The notes below the pieces were generated by a model that was given only the letters and a program-made list of their open reading frames with translations, had not been told where the DNA came from and did no database searches. 64,000 nt of DNA from CAMFLJ01 sp963702555. GTDB taxonomy: Bacteria; Actinomycetota; Acidimicrobiia; Acidimicrobiales; Acidimicrobilacustridaceae. The translations under genes and the position numbers were made by a program. Positions 1 to 14,210 of this stretch are shown one piece after another (the stretch's first letter is position 1; each line of letters opens with the position of its first letter). The stretch is from the NCBI GenBank assembly GCA_963702555.1, contig CAVPCW010000006.1:372001-436000 (forward strand), in the 5' to 3' direction.

Positions 1-88
1 CCGCCCCCGTCACGTCATCCAGCTCCGGGGCCTGCTCGACGACGGTGCGTCGTTCGACGAGGCGCTCGAGCGGGCGGCGGCACTCTGA
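1..88 (+). CDS. 3' end of an unidentified gene (partial)
   Basis: An open frame enters from the left edge and ends with TGA at 86-88. The visible tail of about 28 residues reads like a real C-terminus, with a helix rich in Leu, Asp and Ala ending in EALERAAAL. Its stop overlaps the ATG of the Nudix gene in an ATGA junction, the four-base coupling used repeatedly in this window. The family cannot be told from so little sequence. It is probably co-transcribed with the Nudix gene. Confidence 0.55.
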   Translation, partial: RPRHVIQLRGLLDDGASFDEALERAAAL

Positions 89-591
89 TGAACGTCCCTC
101 CCGAGGAGGAGCTGGTCGACGCCCTCGACGAGCAGGGCAACGTCGTCGGCACCGTCACCCGACGCGAGATGCGGGCCGAGAACCTCTGGCACCGCTCGGT
201 CTTCATCGTCGTGGTCAACGACTCCGACGAGATCCTCGTGCACAAGCGGGCGTCCTGGAAGGACAAGTGGCCCGACCTGTGGGACATCGCCGTCGGCGGC
301 GTCGTCACCGCCGGCGAGGCCTGGGAGCTGGCCGCCGCGCGTGAGCTGGCCGAGGAGGCCGGCGTGTCGGTCGAGCTCGGCTACCTCGGCGAGGACGTCT
401 ACGCCGACGACGACGTCCGCGAGGTCGCCCGGGTGTACCACGCCCGGTCGGAGGGCCCCTTCACCTTCGCCGACGGCGAGATCTCCGAGGCCGCCTGGGT
501 GCCCGTCGCCCAGCTGCGCGACTGGCTCGCCGGCCACGAGGTCTGCCCCGACAGCGTCGCACTCGTCCTTCCCCGCCTCGACGCCCCGTAG
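88..591 (+). CDS. Nudix hydrolase, YfcD/IPP-isomerase-like
   Basis: A 167-residue protein with a clear Nudix box around residues 71-94 (GGVVTAGE, then REL-EEAGV), which binds the divalent metal for diphosphate hydrolysis. The opening (VDALDEQGNVVGTVTRREMRAENLWHR) and the overall layout resemble E. coli YfcD and the IPP-isomerase-like branch, not MutT. The true substrate is unknown. The ATG overlaps the stop of the upstream gene (ATGA), so it is probably translationally coupled. The stop TAG lies 6 bases before the next gene. Confidence 0.88.
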   Translation: MNVPPEEELVDALDEQGNVVGTVTRREMRAENLWHRSVFIVVVNDSDEILVHKRASWKDKWPDLWDIAVGGVVTAGEAWELAAARELAEEAGVSVELGYLGEDVYADDDVREVARVYHARSEGPFTFADGEISEAAWVPVAQLRDWLAGHEVCPDSVALVLPRLDAP

Positions 592-597
592 GCCGGC

Positions 598-1230
598 ATG
601 AACGCCGCCACGTTCCTGCTGCTGGCGCTGGCCGCGGTGGTGGCCGTCGGTGACTGGATCGCCGTCGCGGCCGGGGTCCGCGTCGCCGAGTACGTCCTCA
701 AGCCGCTCACCATGGTCGTGCTGATCCTGGCGGCGCTGGAGCTCGACCCCTCGAGCGACGCCGCCCGGGGCGCGCTCGTGGTGGGCCTCGTGCTCTCGCT
801 CGTCGGCGACGTGCTGCTGATGGTGCCCGCCGACCTCTTCGTGCCGGGCCTCGCCGCCTTCCTCGCCGCCCACGTCGCCTACGTGGTCGCCCTCTGGATG
901 CTCGGCGTCAGCGGGGCCGGCCTGCTCGTGGGCGTCGCCGTCGTCGTGGTCGGCGCCCTGCTCGTGGGGCGGCGCATCCTGGCCGGGGCCGCCGCCACCG
1001 ACAAGGCCCTCGTGGCGCCCGTGACCGCGTATCTGGCGGTGATCTCGGCGATGGTGGTCAGCGCCCTCGGCGTCGGTGCCTTCTTCGCCGTGACCGGGGC
1101 CCTGCTCTTCTACGCCAGCGACGCCGTCCTCGGCTGGACCCGCTTCGTGAGCGACTTCCGCCGGAGCCGGGTCGTGGTGATGGCGACCTACCACCTCGGT
1201 CAGCTCGGCCTGGTCCTCGCCCTGATCTGA
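598..1230 (+). CDS. YhhN family membrane protein (lysoplasmalogenase-like)
   Basis: A 210-residue integral membrane protein with about seven or eight hydrophobic helices. The family signature LKPLTM near residue 36 and the GDVLLM segment near residue 77 match YhhN/TMEM86. Members characterised in animals hydrolyse the vinyl-ether bond of lysoplasmalogens; the bacterial role is less certain. It starts 6 bases after the Nudix stop with no clear Shine-Dalgarno, which suggests read-through expression from the upstream unit. Confidence 0.8.
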   Translation: MNAATFLLLALAAVVAVGDWIAVAAGVRVAEYVLKPLTMVVLILAALELDPSSDAARGALVVGLVLSLVGDVLLMVPADLFVPGLAAFLAAHVAYVVALWMLGVSGAGLLVGVAVVVVGALLVGRRILAGAAATDKALVAPVTAYLAVISAMVVSALGVGAFFAVTGALLFYASDAVLGWTRFVSDFRRSRVVVMATYHLGQLGLVLALI

Positions 1231-1284
1231 CCTCCGGCGGCCACGAGGTGCCGTCGGACCCCGTTCCCGCCTCTGATGCGGCCG

Positions 1285-1290
1285 TAGGCT
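1285..1290 (+). promoter_or_regulatory. Leaderless-type -10 (TAGGCT) for glutamate-synthase-domain gene
   Basis: TAGGCT ends 6 bases before the ATG at 1297, so transcription would begin at or next to the start codon. No Shine-Dalgarno is seen. It fits the TAnnnT consensus found at many starts in this window. Confidence 0.5.
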
Positions 1291-1296
1291 CCGGCC

Positions 1297-2836
1297 ATGG
1301 TCTGGTGGGTGCTGCTGTGGATCCTCGTGGTGATCGTCCTCGGGCTCGTCGGCCTGGCGATCTACGACCTGACCCAGCGCAAGCACGCCATCCTCCGGAA
1401 CTTCCCGGTGGTCGGCCACATGCGCTTCATCCTCGAGGCCGTGGGCCCCGAGCTGCGCCAGTACATCGTCACCGACAACGACGAGGAGCGGCCCTTCAGC
1501 CGTGACCACCGGCGGTGGGTGTACTCGTCGGCGAAGGCGGAGAACACCTACTTCGGCTTCGGCACCGACAACGACCTCGAGCAGACCCGCAACTACACGA
1601 TCGTCAAGCAGGTCACGTTCCCGGTGGCGGGCCCGCCCGACGAGCCGATGCACCCCGACCCCTCCCGTCCGTTGCCGTGCGCCAAGGTGCTCGGCGGTGC
1701 CGCCGGCCGGGCCAAGGCGTTCCGGCCGTCGTCGGTGGTGAACATCTCGGCCATGAGCTTCGGCTCGCTCAGCGGCAACGCCATCGAGGCGCTGAACAAG
1801 GGGTGCGCCCTCGCCGGCGCGCTGCACACCACGGGCGAGGGTGGCATCTCGCCCCACCACCGCAACGGCGGCGACCTCGTGTGGCAGATCGGCACGGGGT
1901 ACTTCGGCTGCCGCAACGAGGACGGCACCTTCGACCTCGACCGGCTGGTCGCCACCGTCGAGACCGCACCGGTGCGGGCCATCGAGATCAAGCTCAGCCA
2001 GGGCGCCAAGCCGGGCCTCGGCGGCATGCTCCCCGGGGCCAAGGTGACCCCGGAGATCGCGGCCATCCGCGGCATCCCGGTGGGGGTCGACTGCAAGAGC
2101 CCGGCCGGGCACACGGCCTTCCACGACGTCGACGGCATGCTCGTGTTCATCGAGCGCATCGCCGAGGCCACGGGGCTGCCGGTGGGCATCAAGTCGGCGG
2201 TGGGGGAGCACGCCTTCTGGGACGACCTCAGCCTGCGCATGGCCGCCACCGGCACCGGCCCCGACTTCGTCACCATCGACGGCGGCGAGGGCGGCACCGG
2301 CGCCGCGCCGCTCAGCTTCAGCGACCACGTGTCGCTGCCGTTCCGCTGGGGCTTCACCCGCGTGTACCGCACCTTCGCCGAGCGAGGCGTGGCCGACCGC
2401 ACGGTGTTCGTCGGCTCCGGCCGCCTCGGCCTGCCCGAGACCGCGCTGGCCGCCATGGCCCTCGGGTGCGACCTGGTCAACGTGGGCCGCACCGCGATGT
2501 TCTCCATCGGGTGCATCCAGGCCCAGCGCTGCCACACCGACCGGTGCCCGACCGGCGTGGCCACCCAGAACCCGCGCCTGCACCCGTGGTCTCGACCCCG
2601 ACCTGAAGTCCGTCCGCTGCGCCAACTACCTGGCGTCGCTGCGCTTCGAGCTGCTGCGCCTCTCGCGTGCCTGTGGTGTCGCCCACCCGGCGCTCGTGAC
2701 CGCCGACCAACTCGAGGTGCTCGAGGACCGCTGGCGGGCGGTGACGCTTCGCGAGGTCGTCGGGTACGAACCAGGCTGGGGTCGTCCGTCGCCCGAGGAC
2801 TCGGAGATCGTCGTGCGCCTGATGACCGGCACGTGA
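1297..2836 (+). CDS. FMN-binding glutamate synthase family protein, membrane-anchored (one apparent frameshift)
   Basis: About 512 residues once repaired. Residues 1-27 form a membrane helix. The rest is the GltB-type FMN/TIM-barrel domain: GEGGISPHH, GAKPGLGGMLPGAKV, SPAGHTAF, GGEGGTGAAP, and the cysteine cluster GCIQAQRCHTDRCPTGV that holds a 3Fe-4S centre in glutamate synthases. There is no glutaminase domain, so it is not a complete GOGAT; related stand-alone proteins have poorly known substrates. The frame breaks near 2584 in CACCCGTGG. Dropping one base restores a normal C-terminus (DPDLKSVRCANYLASLRFE) to the TGA at 2834. Confidence 0.85.
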
Positions 2837-2911
2837 ACGCCCCGCGAACCGTCGGTCCGTTCGACGGCCGACCCGTCCGGCCCCCACGGAACGAGGGAGT
2901 AGAAAGGCCTG

Positions 2912-4953
2912 ATGGTCACCGGTGCCCCCAGCAGGATCGTGGTGACCGACGTCGCTCCCAGCGTCGCCGGACGTCGCTATCCGGTGAAGCGCGTCGAGGG
3001 CGAGCCCGTCGACGTGCGCGCCACCGTGATCTGCGACGGACACGACGAGCTCTGGGTCGTGCTGTCACACCAGCCGCCCGGCGCCAAGGCGTGGGTCGAC
3101 GTCCCGATGGGCTACGACAACCCCGGCCTCGACCGGTGGGGCGCCCGGTTCACCCCGATCGAGAAGGGCATGCACCGGTTCAAGGTGCTGGCCTGGGTCG
3201 ACCACTACGCCTCGCTCGCCCACGGCACGATGCGCAAGGTGGCCGCCGGCCTCGACGTCGCCTCCGAGCTGCTCCAGGCCGCCGCCATGCTCGACGAGGC
3301 CGCTGCCGGGGCCACCCGTGACGACGCCGCCCTGCTGAAGGCGGCGTCGGCCCGGCTGCGCGCCGGCGACACCATCGACCTCACCGACACCGGCTCGCCC
3401 GACCGTCCCTCGGCGGCCGAGCTCTGCCGCCGCCGCCTCCGGCGCACCGACGCGGCGTCGAGCTCCGTGGTCGAGGTGCTCGTCGAGCGGGAGCGGGCGG
3501 CGTTCAGCGCCTGGTACGAGCTGTTCCCACGGTCGACCGTGACTGGCGACGGCGGCGCCCATCCCGGGGTCGGCGCCCACGGCACCCTCGCGCGACGTCA
3601 TCGACCGGCTCGACTACGTCGGCGACCTCGGCTTCGACATCCTCTACCTCCCGCCGGTCCACCCGATCGGGCGGGCCTTCCGCAAGGGACCCGACAACGC
3701 CCCGGACGCCGGCCCCGACGACCCCGGCAGCCCGTGGGCGATCGGCGGGGCCGAGGGCGGCCACACCGCGGTGCACCCCGAGCTCGGCACGGTCGACGAC
3801 GTCGCGCGCCCTCGCTGCCGCGGCGAAGGAGAACGGCATCGAGGTCGCCCTCGACCTCGCCTTCCAGTGCTCGCCCGACCACCCCTGGGTCACCGAGCAC
3901 CCCGAGTGGTTCCGCCACCGGCCCGACGGCACGATCCAGTACGCCGAGAACCCACCGAAGAAGTACCAGGACATCTACCCGCTCGACTTCGAGTCACCGG
4001 CGTGGCTCGAGCTGTGGGAGGCCCTGCTCGACGTCGTCGAGTTCTGGATGGACCAGGGCATCACCGTGTTCCGGGTCGACAACCCCCACACCAAGCCGTT
4101 CCCGTTCTGGGAGTGGCTCATCGAGCGGGTGCACCGGCGCGACCCCGACGTGATCTTCCTCGCCGAGGCCTTCACCCGGCCCGAGGTCATGCACCAGCTC
4201 GCCCGCATCGGTTTCACCCAGTCGTACACGTACTTCAGCTGGCGGGTGTCGAAGCCCGAGCTGATCGAGTACGCCACCGAGATCTCGACCGCCCCGGGCG
4301 CCGACCAGTTCCGTGCCAACTTCTGGCCGACCACCCCCGACATCCTCCCGTGGCACCTGCAGGAGGCCCCGCTCGAGGCCTTCGCCGTGCGCCACCTGCT
4401 GGCCGCCACCCTGAGCGCCAGCTACGGCATCTACGGCCCCGGCTTCGAGCTCGGCGACAACCGTCCCGCCGGCAACGGCAAGGAGGAGTTCCTGGCCTCG
4501 GAGAAGTACGAGGTCCGCCACTGGGACCTCACCGCCCCCTCGCTGCGCGACCAGATCGCCCGGGTGAACCGCATCCGCAACGAGCAGCTGGCCCTGCACA
4601 CCACCCGTACCCTGCACTTCCACGGCGCGCCGAACGACCAGCTCCTCGTCTACTCCAAGACCACCCACGACGGCCCCGAGCCCGACCCCACGACCCCGCA
4701 TCGCAACCCGGTGCTGTGCGTGGTGAACCTCGATCCGCGAGCATCGCAGGCGTCCACGCTCGACCTGGACCTGGTCGCGCTGGGCGTCGACCCCGCCCGA
4801 CCGTTCCAGGTGCACGACCTGCTCACCGACCAGCGCTACACCTGGCAGGGCAACCACCCCTACGTCGAGCTCCATCCGAACGAGCAGCCCGGCCACCTCC
4901 TGCGCGTGAGCCAGCTGCCGGCCGAGCTCGTGCCCGACGACGGGCTCGCGTGA
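2912..4953 (+). CDS. glgE: Alpha-1,4-glucan:maltose-1-phosphate maltosyltransferase (two apparent frameshifts)
   Basis: GlgE transfers maltosyl units from maltose-1-phosphate to the non-reducing end of alpha-glucan. The N-terminal beta-sandwich (DUF3416-type) is followed by the GH13 barrel: YLPPVHPIG, then FRVDNPHTKP with the nucleophilic Asp, then FLAEAFTRP with the acid Glu, and NFWPTTPDIL. The length, about 679 residues when repaired, is normal. Two +1 breaks sit near 3590 (CTCGCGCGAC) and 3804 (GTCGCGCGCC). Dropping one base from each gives continuous family-like protein. An AGAAAGG ribosome site precedes the ATG. It is followed 35 bases later by treS-mak, its maltose-1-phosphate supplier. 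Confidence 0.92.
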
Positions 4954-4988
4954 GAACCCCCGACCGCTCCCGACCCCCGGAACGCCTC

Positions 4989-8342
<3,354 letters not shown>

Positions 8343-8346
<4 letters not shown>

Positions 8347-10481
8347 GCGACGGCGACGGCGTCGACCACGGCGAGCTGGGTCACCTGGCCACCGAGCTGG
8401 GCGTCCAGACGTGGTTCTGGGACACGCAGGGCCACCGCCGCGACGCGTCCCACGACGGCCTGCTCGCCGTGCTCCGAGCGCTCGGGGCGCCCGTCGACAC
8501 CGCCGCGGACCTGGGTGAGCTGCGCCGCTACGTGGAGGCCGGCCGGGTGCGCCCGGTCGAGCCCGTGGTCGTCGGCCACCTGGGTGAGCCCCTCGAGCTC
8601 GACGTGCGGGCGCCGGCGGTCGGGGGCCCCGACCGTGTGGTCGTGCACCTCCAGCCGGAAGGCGTCGAGCCGTTGCGGTTCGAGCTCGTCCTCGACAGCC
8701 TTCCCGAGGTCGGCCGCGTCGGCGCCGACGGGCGCGAGCACATCGTGCGCCGCGTCCGCCTCGACCTCGGCCCCGCCGTCGACGTTGGCTACCACCACCT
8801 CACCGTCGAGCTGGGCGGGGGGCTGCACGCCAGCACCCTGATCATGGCGCCGCGCCAGGTGCCCCAGCCGGGGCCGGCCGAGCGCACCTGGGGCGTGTTC
8901 GCCGCCCTCTACGGCGTGCGCCCCGACGACCTCTACGGGCCCAACGTCAACGACCTCGGCCGCATCGGCTCATGGGTCGAGGGCCTCGGCGGACGGGTCG
9001 TGGCCACGCTTCCCATCCTGGCCACGTACCTCTCGTCGCCCTACGACCCGAGCCCGTACGCGCCGGTCAGCCAGCGTCACTGGAACGAGCTCTACGTCGA
9101 CGTCTCGGTGACCCCCGAGCTGGCGGCCTCCGACGCGGCCCGGCGGCTGCTCGACGACCCCGCGACCCGGGCCGCCGCCGACGCCATCCGCACGGCCGAC
9201 CTCTTCGACCACCGGGGCCGGTACGCGCTCCTCCGCCCCGTGCTCGACGAGCTGGCCGCCACCTGCCTCGCCGCCCCCGCCGCCACCCGCGCCGACTTCG
9301 ATCGCTGGGTGGCCGACAACCCCGACGCCGTGCGCTACGCCCGGTTCCGGGCCGCCACCGACCGCTCGGGCACGGGCTGGCACGCCTGGGGCCTCGGCCC
9401 GGGCCGCCTCCCCGGTGGGGAGACCGGTAGCCGGGAGGCCGCCACCCACCTCTGGGCGCAGTGGACCATGAGCCGCCAGCTCGCCGGGGTGGCCGCCGGC
9501 CTGGAGGCCTCCGACGTGCGCCTCTACCTCGACCTCCCGGTCGGCACGAGCGGCGACGGCTTCGACACCTGGGCCGATCACGAGCTCTACGCGTGGGGCT
9601 GTGGCGTGGGGGCCCCACCCGACGACTTCTTCGGCGCCGGCCAGAACTGGGGCTTCCCGCCGGTGAGCCCGTTCGCGGCGCGGGCCGACGGCCACCGTCA
9701 GCTGGCGGCCTCGCTGCGCCACCACTTCAGTGCCGCCGGCGTGCTGCGCCTCGACCACGTCATGGGCTTCCACCGCCTCTACTGGGTGCCCGACGGCCTG
9801 CCGGCGAGCGAGGGCGTCTACGTGCGCTACCCGGCCGACGAGATGTTCGCGGTGCTGGCCGTCGAGGCCTCCCGTCGCGGGGCCCGCGTCGTGGGCGAGG
9901 ACCTCGGCACCGTGCCCGACGAGGTCCGCGACGCGCTCGACCGCTACGGCATCGGCGGCATGTACGTGAGCCAGTTCCAGCTCCCCGACGCACCCGGTCG
10001 CCCGATCCCGCTGCCCCACGGTCGCCAGGTCGCCAGCCTCGACACCCACGACACGCCGACGTTCGCGGCGTGGTGGCGCGGCGACGACATCACCCTGCGC
10101 CATCGTCTCGGCATCCACGGCGAGGACCAGGCCACCGACGACCGCCACCGCCGCGACCGCGACCGCGCCGCCTTCGAGGAGGCGCTGCGCGCCGCCGGGG
10201 TGCTCCACGGCGACGCCGACGAGCTCGCGGTGCTCGGCGCCCTGCTGGAGCTGCTGGGGGGCAGCGATGCCACCACCGTGCTGGTGGCGGTCGACGACCT
10301 GGTCCACGAGACCGACCCCCAGAACGTGCCCGGCACCGCATCGGACCGGCCGAACTGGGTACGGAAGCAACCGTGCGACCTCCCCGAACTGTTCTCCGAC
10401 CCCTCGATCGACGCGCTGCTGCGCCGCCTGCAGGGATCACGACTCGCCGCCCACGGTCGGGCGACGGAGGAGGCCCGATGA
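8343..10481 (+). CDS. malQ: 4-alpha-glucanotransferase (amylomaltase/disproportionating enzyme)
   Basis: A 712-residue GH77 enzyme that moves glucan segments between maltodextrins and releases glucose. Signature stretches are SPYAPVSQRHWNELYVD, LYLDLPVGTSGDGFDTW, FGAGQNWGFPP, LRLDHVMGFHRLYWVP (nucleophile Asp), VGEDLGTVPDEV (acid Glu) and LDTHDTPTFAAWW. About 170 N-terminal residues form the extra module found in the longer actinobacterial and E. coli-type MalQ. The GTG start overlaps the treS-mak stop, and its own TGA overlaps the ATG of glgB, so all three are translationally coupled. Confidence 0.93.
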
Positions 10482-12402
10482 TGCTCGGCCCCGATGACCT
10501 CTGGCTCTTCAACGAAGGCGCCCACACACGCCTCTACGAGCAGCTCGGTGCCCATCCCGGCACCGACGCCGCCGGGATCGAGGGCTGTTGGTTCGGCGTC
10601 TGGGCCCCGAACGCACGCGAGGTCTCGGTCCTGTCCGACGGCAACCACTGGACGCCGGGCGACGCCCCCCTCGCCGCTCAGGGCGACTCCGGCATCTGGA
10701 TCGGCTTCGTGCCCGGCATCGGCCACGGCGACCGCTACAAGTACCGCATCGAATCACGGGCCAACGGCTACGGCGTCGACAAGGCCGACCCGATGGCGTT
10801 CTGGTCCGAGATGCCGCCCGCGCACGGCGTCGGTGGTGTGGTCGCTCGACGGCTACGAGTGGGGCGACGGCGACTGGATGGCCGAGCGGGGCGCCCGCAA
10901 CGCCCTCGACGCCCCCATGTCGGTGTACGAGATGCACCTCGGGTCGTGGCGCCACGCCGAGAACGAGCTGCGGTCGCTGAACTACCGCGAGCTCGCCCCC
11001 GTGCTGCGCGACTACGTGCTCGAGCAGGGGTTCACCCACGTGGAGTTCCTGCCTCTCACCGAGCACCCGTTCTACGGCTCCTGGGGCTACCAGACCACCG
11101 GCTACTTCGCCCCCACGGCCCGGTTCGGCACGCCCCAGGACCTGATGTTCCTGATCGACACGCTGCACCAGGCCGGCATCGGTGTGATCCTCGACTGGGT
11201 GCCCTCGCACTTCCCGAGCGACGAGCACGGCCTCGGCTACTTCGACGGCACCCACCTCTACGAGCACGCCGACCCGCGCAAGGGCCACCACCCGGACTGG
11301 AACAGCGCGATCTTCAACTACGACCGCTTCGAGGTCCGGAGCTTCCTGCTCTCGAGCGCCCACTTCTGGCTCGACCGCTACCACGTCGACGGGATCCGGG
11401 TGGATGCCGTGGCGTCGATGCTCTACCTCGACTACTCCCGCAAGGCGGGGGAGTGGATCCCCAACGAGCACGGCGGCAACGAGAACCTCGGCGCGCTCCG
11501 CTTCCTGAAGAAGCTCAACGAGACGGTCTACGCCGACTTCCCCGACGTGCAGACCATCGCCGAGGAGTCGACCGCCTGGCCGATGGTGTCTCGGCCCACC
11601 GAGTACGGCGGCCTCGGCTTCGGCATGAAGTGGGACATGGGCTGGATGCACGACAGCCTGCGGTACTTCGAGCAGGACCCGGTGCACCGTCGCTACCACC
11701 AGGGCGAGCTCACCTTCCGCATGGTCTACGCCTTCACCGAGAACTTCACCCTCCCGCTCAGCCACGACGAGGTCGTGCACGGGAAGGGCTCGCTGCGTGG
11801 CCAAGATGCCGGGCGACCACTGGCAGAAGATGGCCAACCTGCGGGCGCTCTACGGCTACCAGTACGGCCAGCCGGGCAAGAAGCTGCTGTTCATGGGGGC
11901 CGAGCTGGCCCAGGAGACCGAGTGGGACCACGACGGCTCACTGCCGTGGTGGCTGCTCGACCGCCCCGACCACCGGGGCATGCAGGCGTGGGTGCGCCAT
12001 CTGAACCACCTGCACCGCAGCGAGCCGGGCCTGCACCAGCGCGACTTCACCGAGGACGGCTTCCAGTGGGTCGACGCCTCCGACAGCGGCGCCAGCGTGC
12101 TGTCGTGGTTGCGCCACCCCGCCCGCGACGCCGACGGCCGCCCGGTCGACCCGGGCGCCCGCCCCGTGCTGGTGGTCTGCAACCTCACCCCGGTGCCCCG
12201 GTCGGGGTACCACGTGGGCGTCCCGAGCGGCGGCCACTGGGATGAGCTGGGCAACTCCGACGCCTCCGAGTTCGGGGGCTCCGGGGTCGGCAACCTCGGT
12301 GGCGTCGACGCCGTCGAGCGGCCCGCCCACGGCCACGCATGGTCACTTCCGCTGGCCCTTCCGCCACTGGGTGTCCTGTTCCTGGCTCCGAGGGCCGGGT
12401 AG
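10478..12402 (+). CDS. glgB: 1,4-alpha-glucan branching enzyme (two apparent frameshifts)
   Basis: About 640 residues when repaired. A CBM48 module (GVWAPNAREVSVLSDGNHW) precedes the GH13 barrel: EFLPLTEHPFYGSWGYQ, YHVDGIRVDAVASMLY (nucleophile Asp), TIAEESTAWPMVS (acid Glu), LPLSHDEVVHGKGSL (transition-state Asp). It lacks the extra N-terminal domain of the longest GlgBs. It creates alpha-1,6 branches in glucan made by GlgE. Two +1 breaks occur, near 10820 (CCCGCGCACG) and 11795 (CTGCGTGGCC). Dropping one base at each restores ATASVVWSLDGYEW and SLVAKMPGDHWQ. The TAG stop doubles as part of a -10 for the next gene. Confidence 0.92.
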
Positions 12403-12405
12403 CCT
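12400..12405 (+). promoter_or_regulatory. -10 hexamer TAGCCT embedded in the glgB stop codon
   Basis: The TAG stop of glgB is the first half of TAGCCT, which ends 7 bases before the ATG at 12413. This is the leaderless spacing seen elsewhere in the window. It also favours 12413 over the later GTG at 12547 as the start of the mannosyltransferase gene. Confidence 0.5.
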
Positions 12406-12412
12406 GTCCCGA

Positions 12413-14091
12413 ATGGCCGGAACCCTCGAGCGAGCGCGCGCGGCCGTCGTCGCCTCGCCGGAGCTCCGTCTCTGGGCGGAGCGAGGGCGGTCTCTCCTGT
12501 ACGGACCTCCCCACGACGCACCCGTGCGCCACTCGGAGGTCTCGCCGTGGCGTCCCCCGCAGAGCGGCCACACGCGCGTGCTGGCAGACCGTGCTGGCAG
12601 CCCTCTCGGGCCTGCTCGGCGGCCTCATCATCGCCGCCTCCGCGCCGGTGTGGCGCCTGGCGCCCGAGTCGTGGCGCATCACCCTCCCCGGCGTGCCCCA
12701 CCCCGGCACGACCGCCGAGTCGACGATCTACTTCCTCATCGGGCTGATCCTGCTGGCCGCCGGCTGGCTGGGCCTGGTGCACCGCGCCGGGCGCGACGGC
12801 AGCACCAAGAAGCGCCTGGTGATGGTCGGCCTGGTCATCGCCCTGTGGGCCATCCCGGTGTCGCTCGGCCCGCCCCTGCTCTCCAACGACGTCTACAGCT
12901 ACGCCGCCCAGGGCGAGATGGCCAGCCGTGGTGTCGACCCCAGCTCCATCGGCCCCGTCGGCATCGCCGGCGGCACGCTCGGTGGTGCCGGGCGCAACGA
13001 CTGGACCCGCATGGCCGACCCGGTGTGGCGGGCCGCGCCGGCGCCGTACGGCCCCGTCGCCGTGGCCACCAGCCGGGCCGTCGTCGAGGTCTCCGGCCAC
13101 GACCCGGCCACCTCGATCTGGGTCTACCGCGGTGTCGTCCTGCTCGGGGTCGCCATGGCCGCCGTCGGCATCGGCCTCATCGCCGACAAGAGCCGCGTGA
13201 ACCCGGCCGTCGCCATCGCCATCGGCCTCGGCAACCCGATCGTGATCCTCCACCTCATCGGTGGGGTGCACAACGACGCCCTGATGTTCGGCCTGCTCGC
13301 CCTCGGCCTCGCCGCGGCCCAGCGCGACCGCAAGAAGACCGCGCTCGCCCTGCTGGCCGCGGCCACCGCCGTGAAGCTCCCCGCCGCCGTCGGCCTCGTC
13401 TACCTCGGCTGGACCTGGCCGGGTGAGCTGGCCACGTTCCGCAAGCGCGATGCTCTCCACCGCCGCCGTGCTGGGCGTGGCCATCGCCGGCATCGCGGTG
13501 GCCTGCATGGCCGTGGGCCTCGGACCGGGCTGGATCACCGCCCTCAAGAGCACCGGCAAGGTCAACGACACCTACTCGCCGACCACCAAGATCGGCTTCA
13601 GCATCTCCGAGCTGCTCGGCGCGGTCGGCGTCCACGTCGACGGCGCCCTGCTGGCCGGCGGCGTGCGGTTGCTCGGCCTCGCCGCCACCGGCGTGCTCGC
13701 CCTGGTGATGATGCTGCGCAGCCCCCGCATCGGGGTCGTGAAGGCCACCGGCGTGATGCTCGTCGCCTACGTGCTGCTCGGCCCGGTCATCTGGCCGTGG
13801 TACCTGCCCGCCGGCTTCGCCCTGCTCGCCGCCACCGGCCTGGGTCGCTACAAGCCGTCCTACATGGTCGTCGTCATCGCCGTGAGCGCAGCGGTGTGGC
13901 CCACCTCCGTCGTGTCGATCCAGGGCCTCGGCGGCGGCTACCAGCACCTGCGCGGCCTCGGCGTCGTGCTGCTGGTCTGCGGCCTGGCGTGGGGGGCCCA
14001 GCGCTTCTCCTCCCGGTGGGAGCGCCGCCTCGAGCGGGCTGTCGACGAGCTACCGGCCCCGCCGGAGCCCGCCGCGACCCCCGTCGGCTGA
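12413..14091 (+). CDS. mptB: Polyprenol-phosphomannose-dependent alpha-1,6-mannosyltransferase-like, MptB family (two apparent frameshifts)
   Basis: A multi-pass GT-C transferase of about 558 residues when repaired. MptB relatives extend alpha-1,6-mannan cores of lipoglycans using polyprenyl-phosphomannose outside the membrane. Family landmarks are LLSNDVYSYAAQGEMA, APYGPVAVATSRA, NPIVILHLIGGVHNDALMFG and AATAVKLPAAVGL. About ten hydrophobic helices are visible. The +1 breaks are near 12576 (ACGCGCGTG) and 13447 (AAGCGCGATG). The start at 12413 is chosen because a TAGCCT -10 lies 7 bases upstream and because one insertion then reconciles the frames. A GTG at 12547 with CGGAGG upstream is the alternative. 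Confidence 0.8.
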
Positions 14092-14210
14092 TCCCACCTT
14101 CGCCAAGCGACGCGTGAGCTGGTCGTGCCTGCGACCGTTTCGGGCGTCGGTTCCGGCGGAGGGGGTGGGTATCTCCGGGGCTGCACGGCGGTCGTGGGAG
14201 GATGCGCCCG

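Noticed and set aside
589..594. TAGGCC at the Nudix stop as a further stop-embedded -10
   Set aside because: The last base is C, not T, and only 3 bases separate it from the next start, outside the 6-9 range of the other cases.
10..2625. Long open frames antisense to real genes, for example 10-2625 (-), 5218-8271 (-), 8970-10370 (-)
   Set aside because: Their products are low-complexity runs rich in Arg, Gly, Ala, Val and His, with no domain motifs. They mirror the GC-biased third positions of true genes on the other strand.
12547..12582. GTG at 12547 with CGGAGG as the MptB-like start
   Set aside because: It would need a two-base insertion to join the main frame, whereas the ATG at 12413 needs one, like every other site. 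It remains an alternative.
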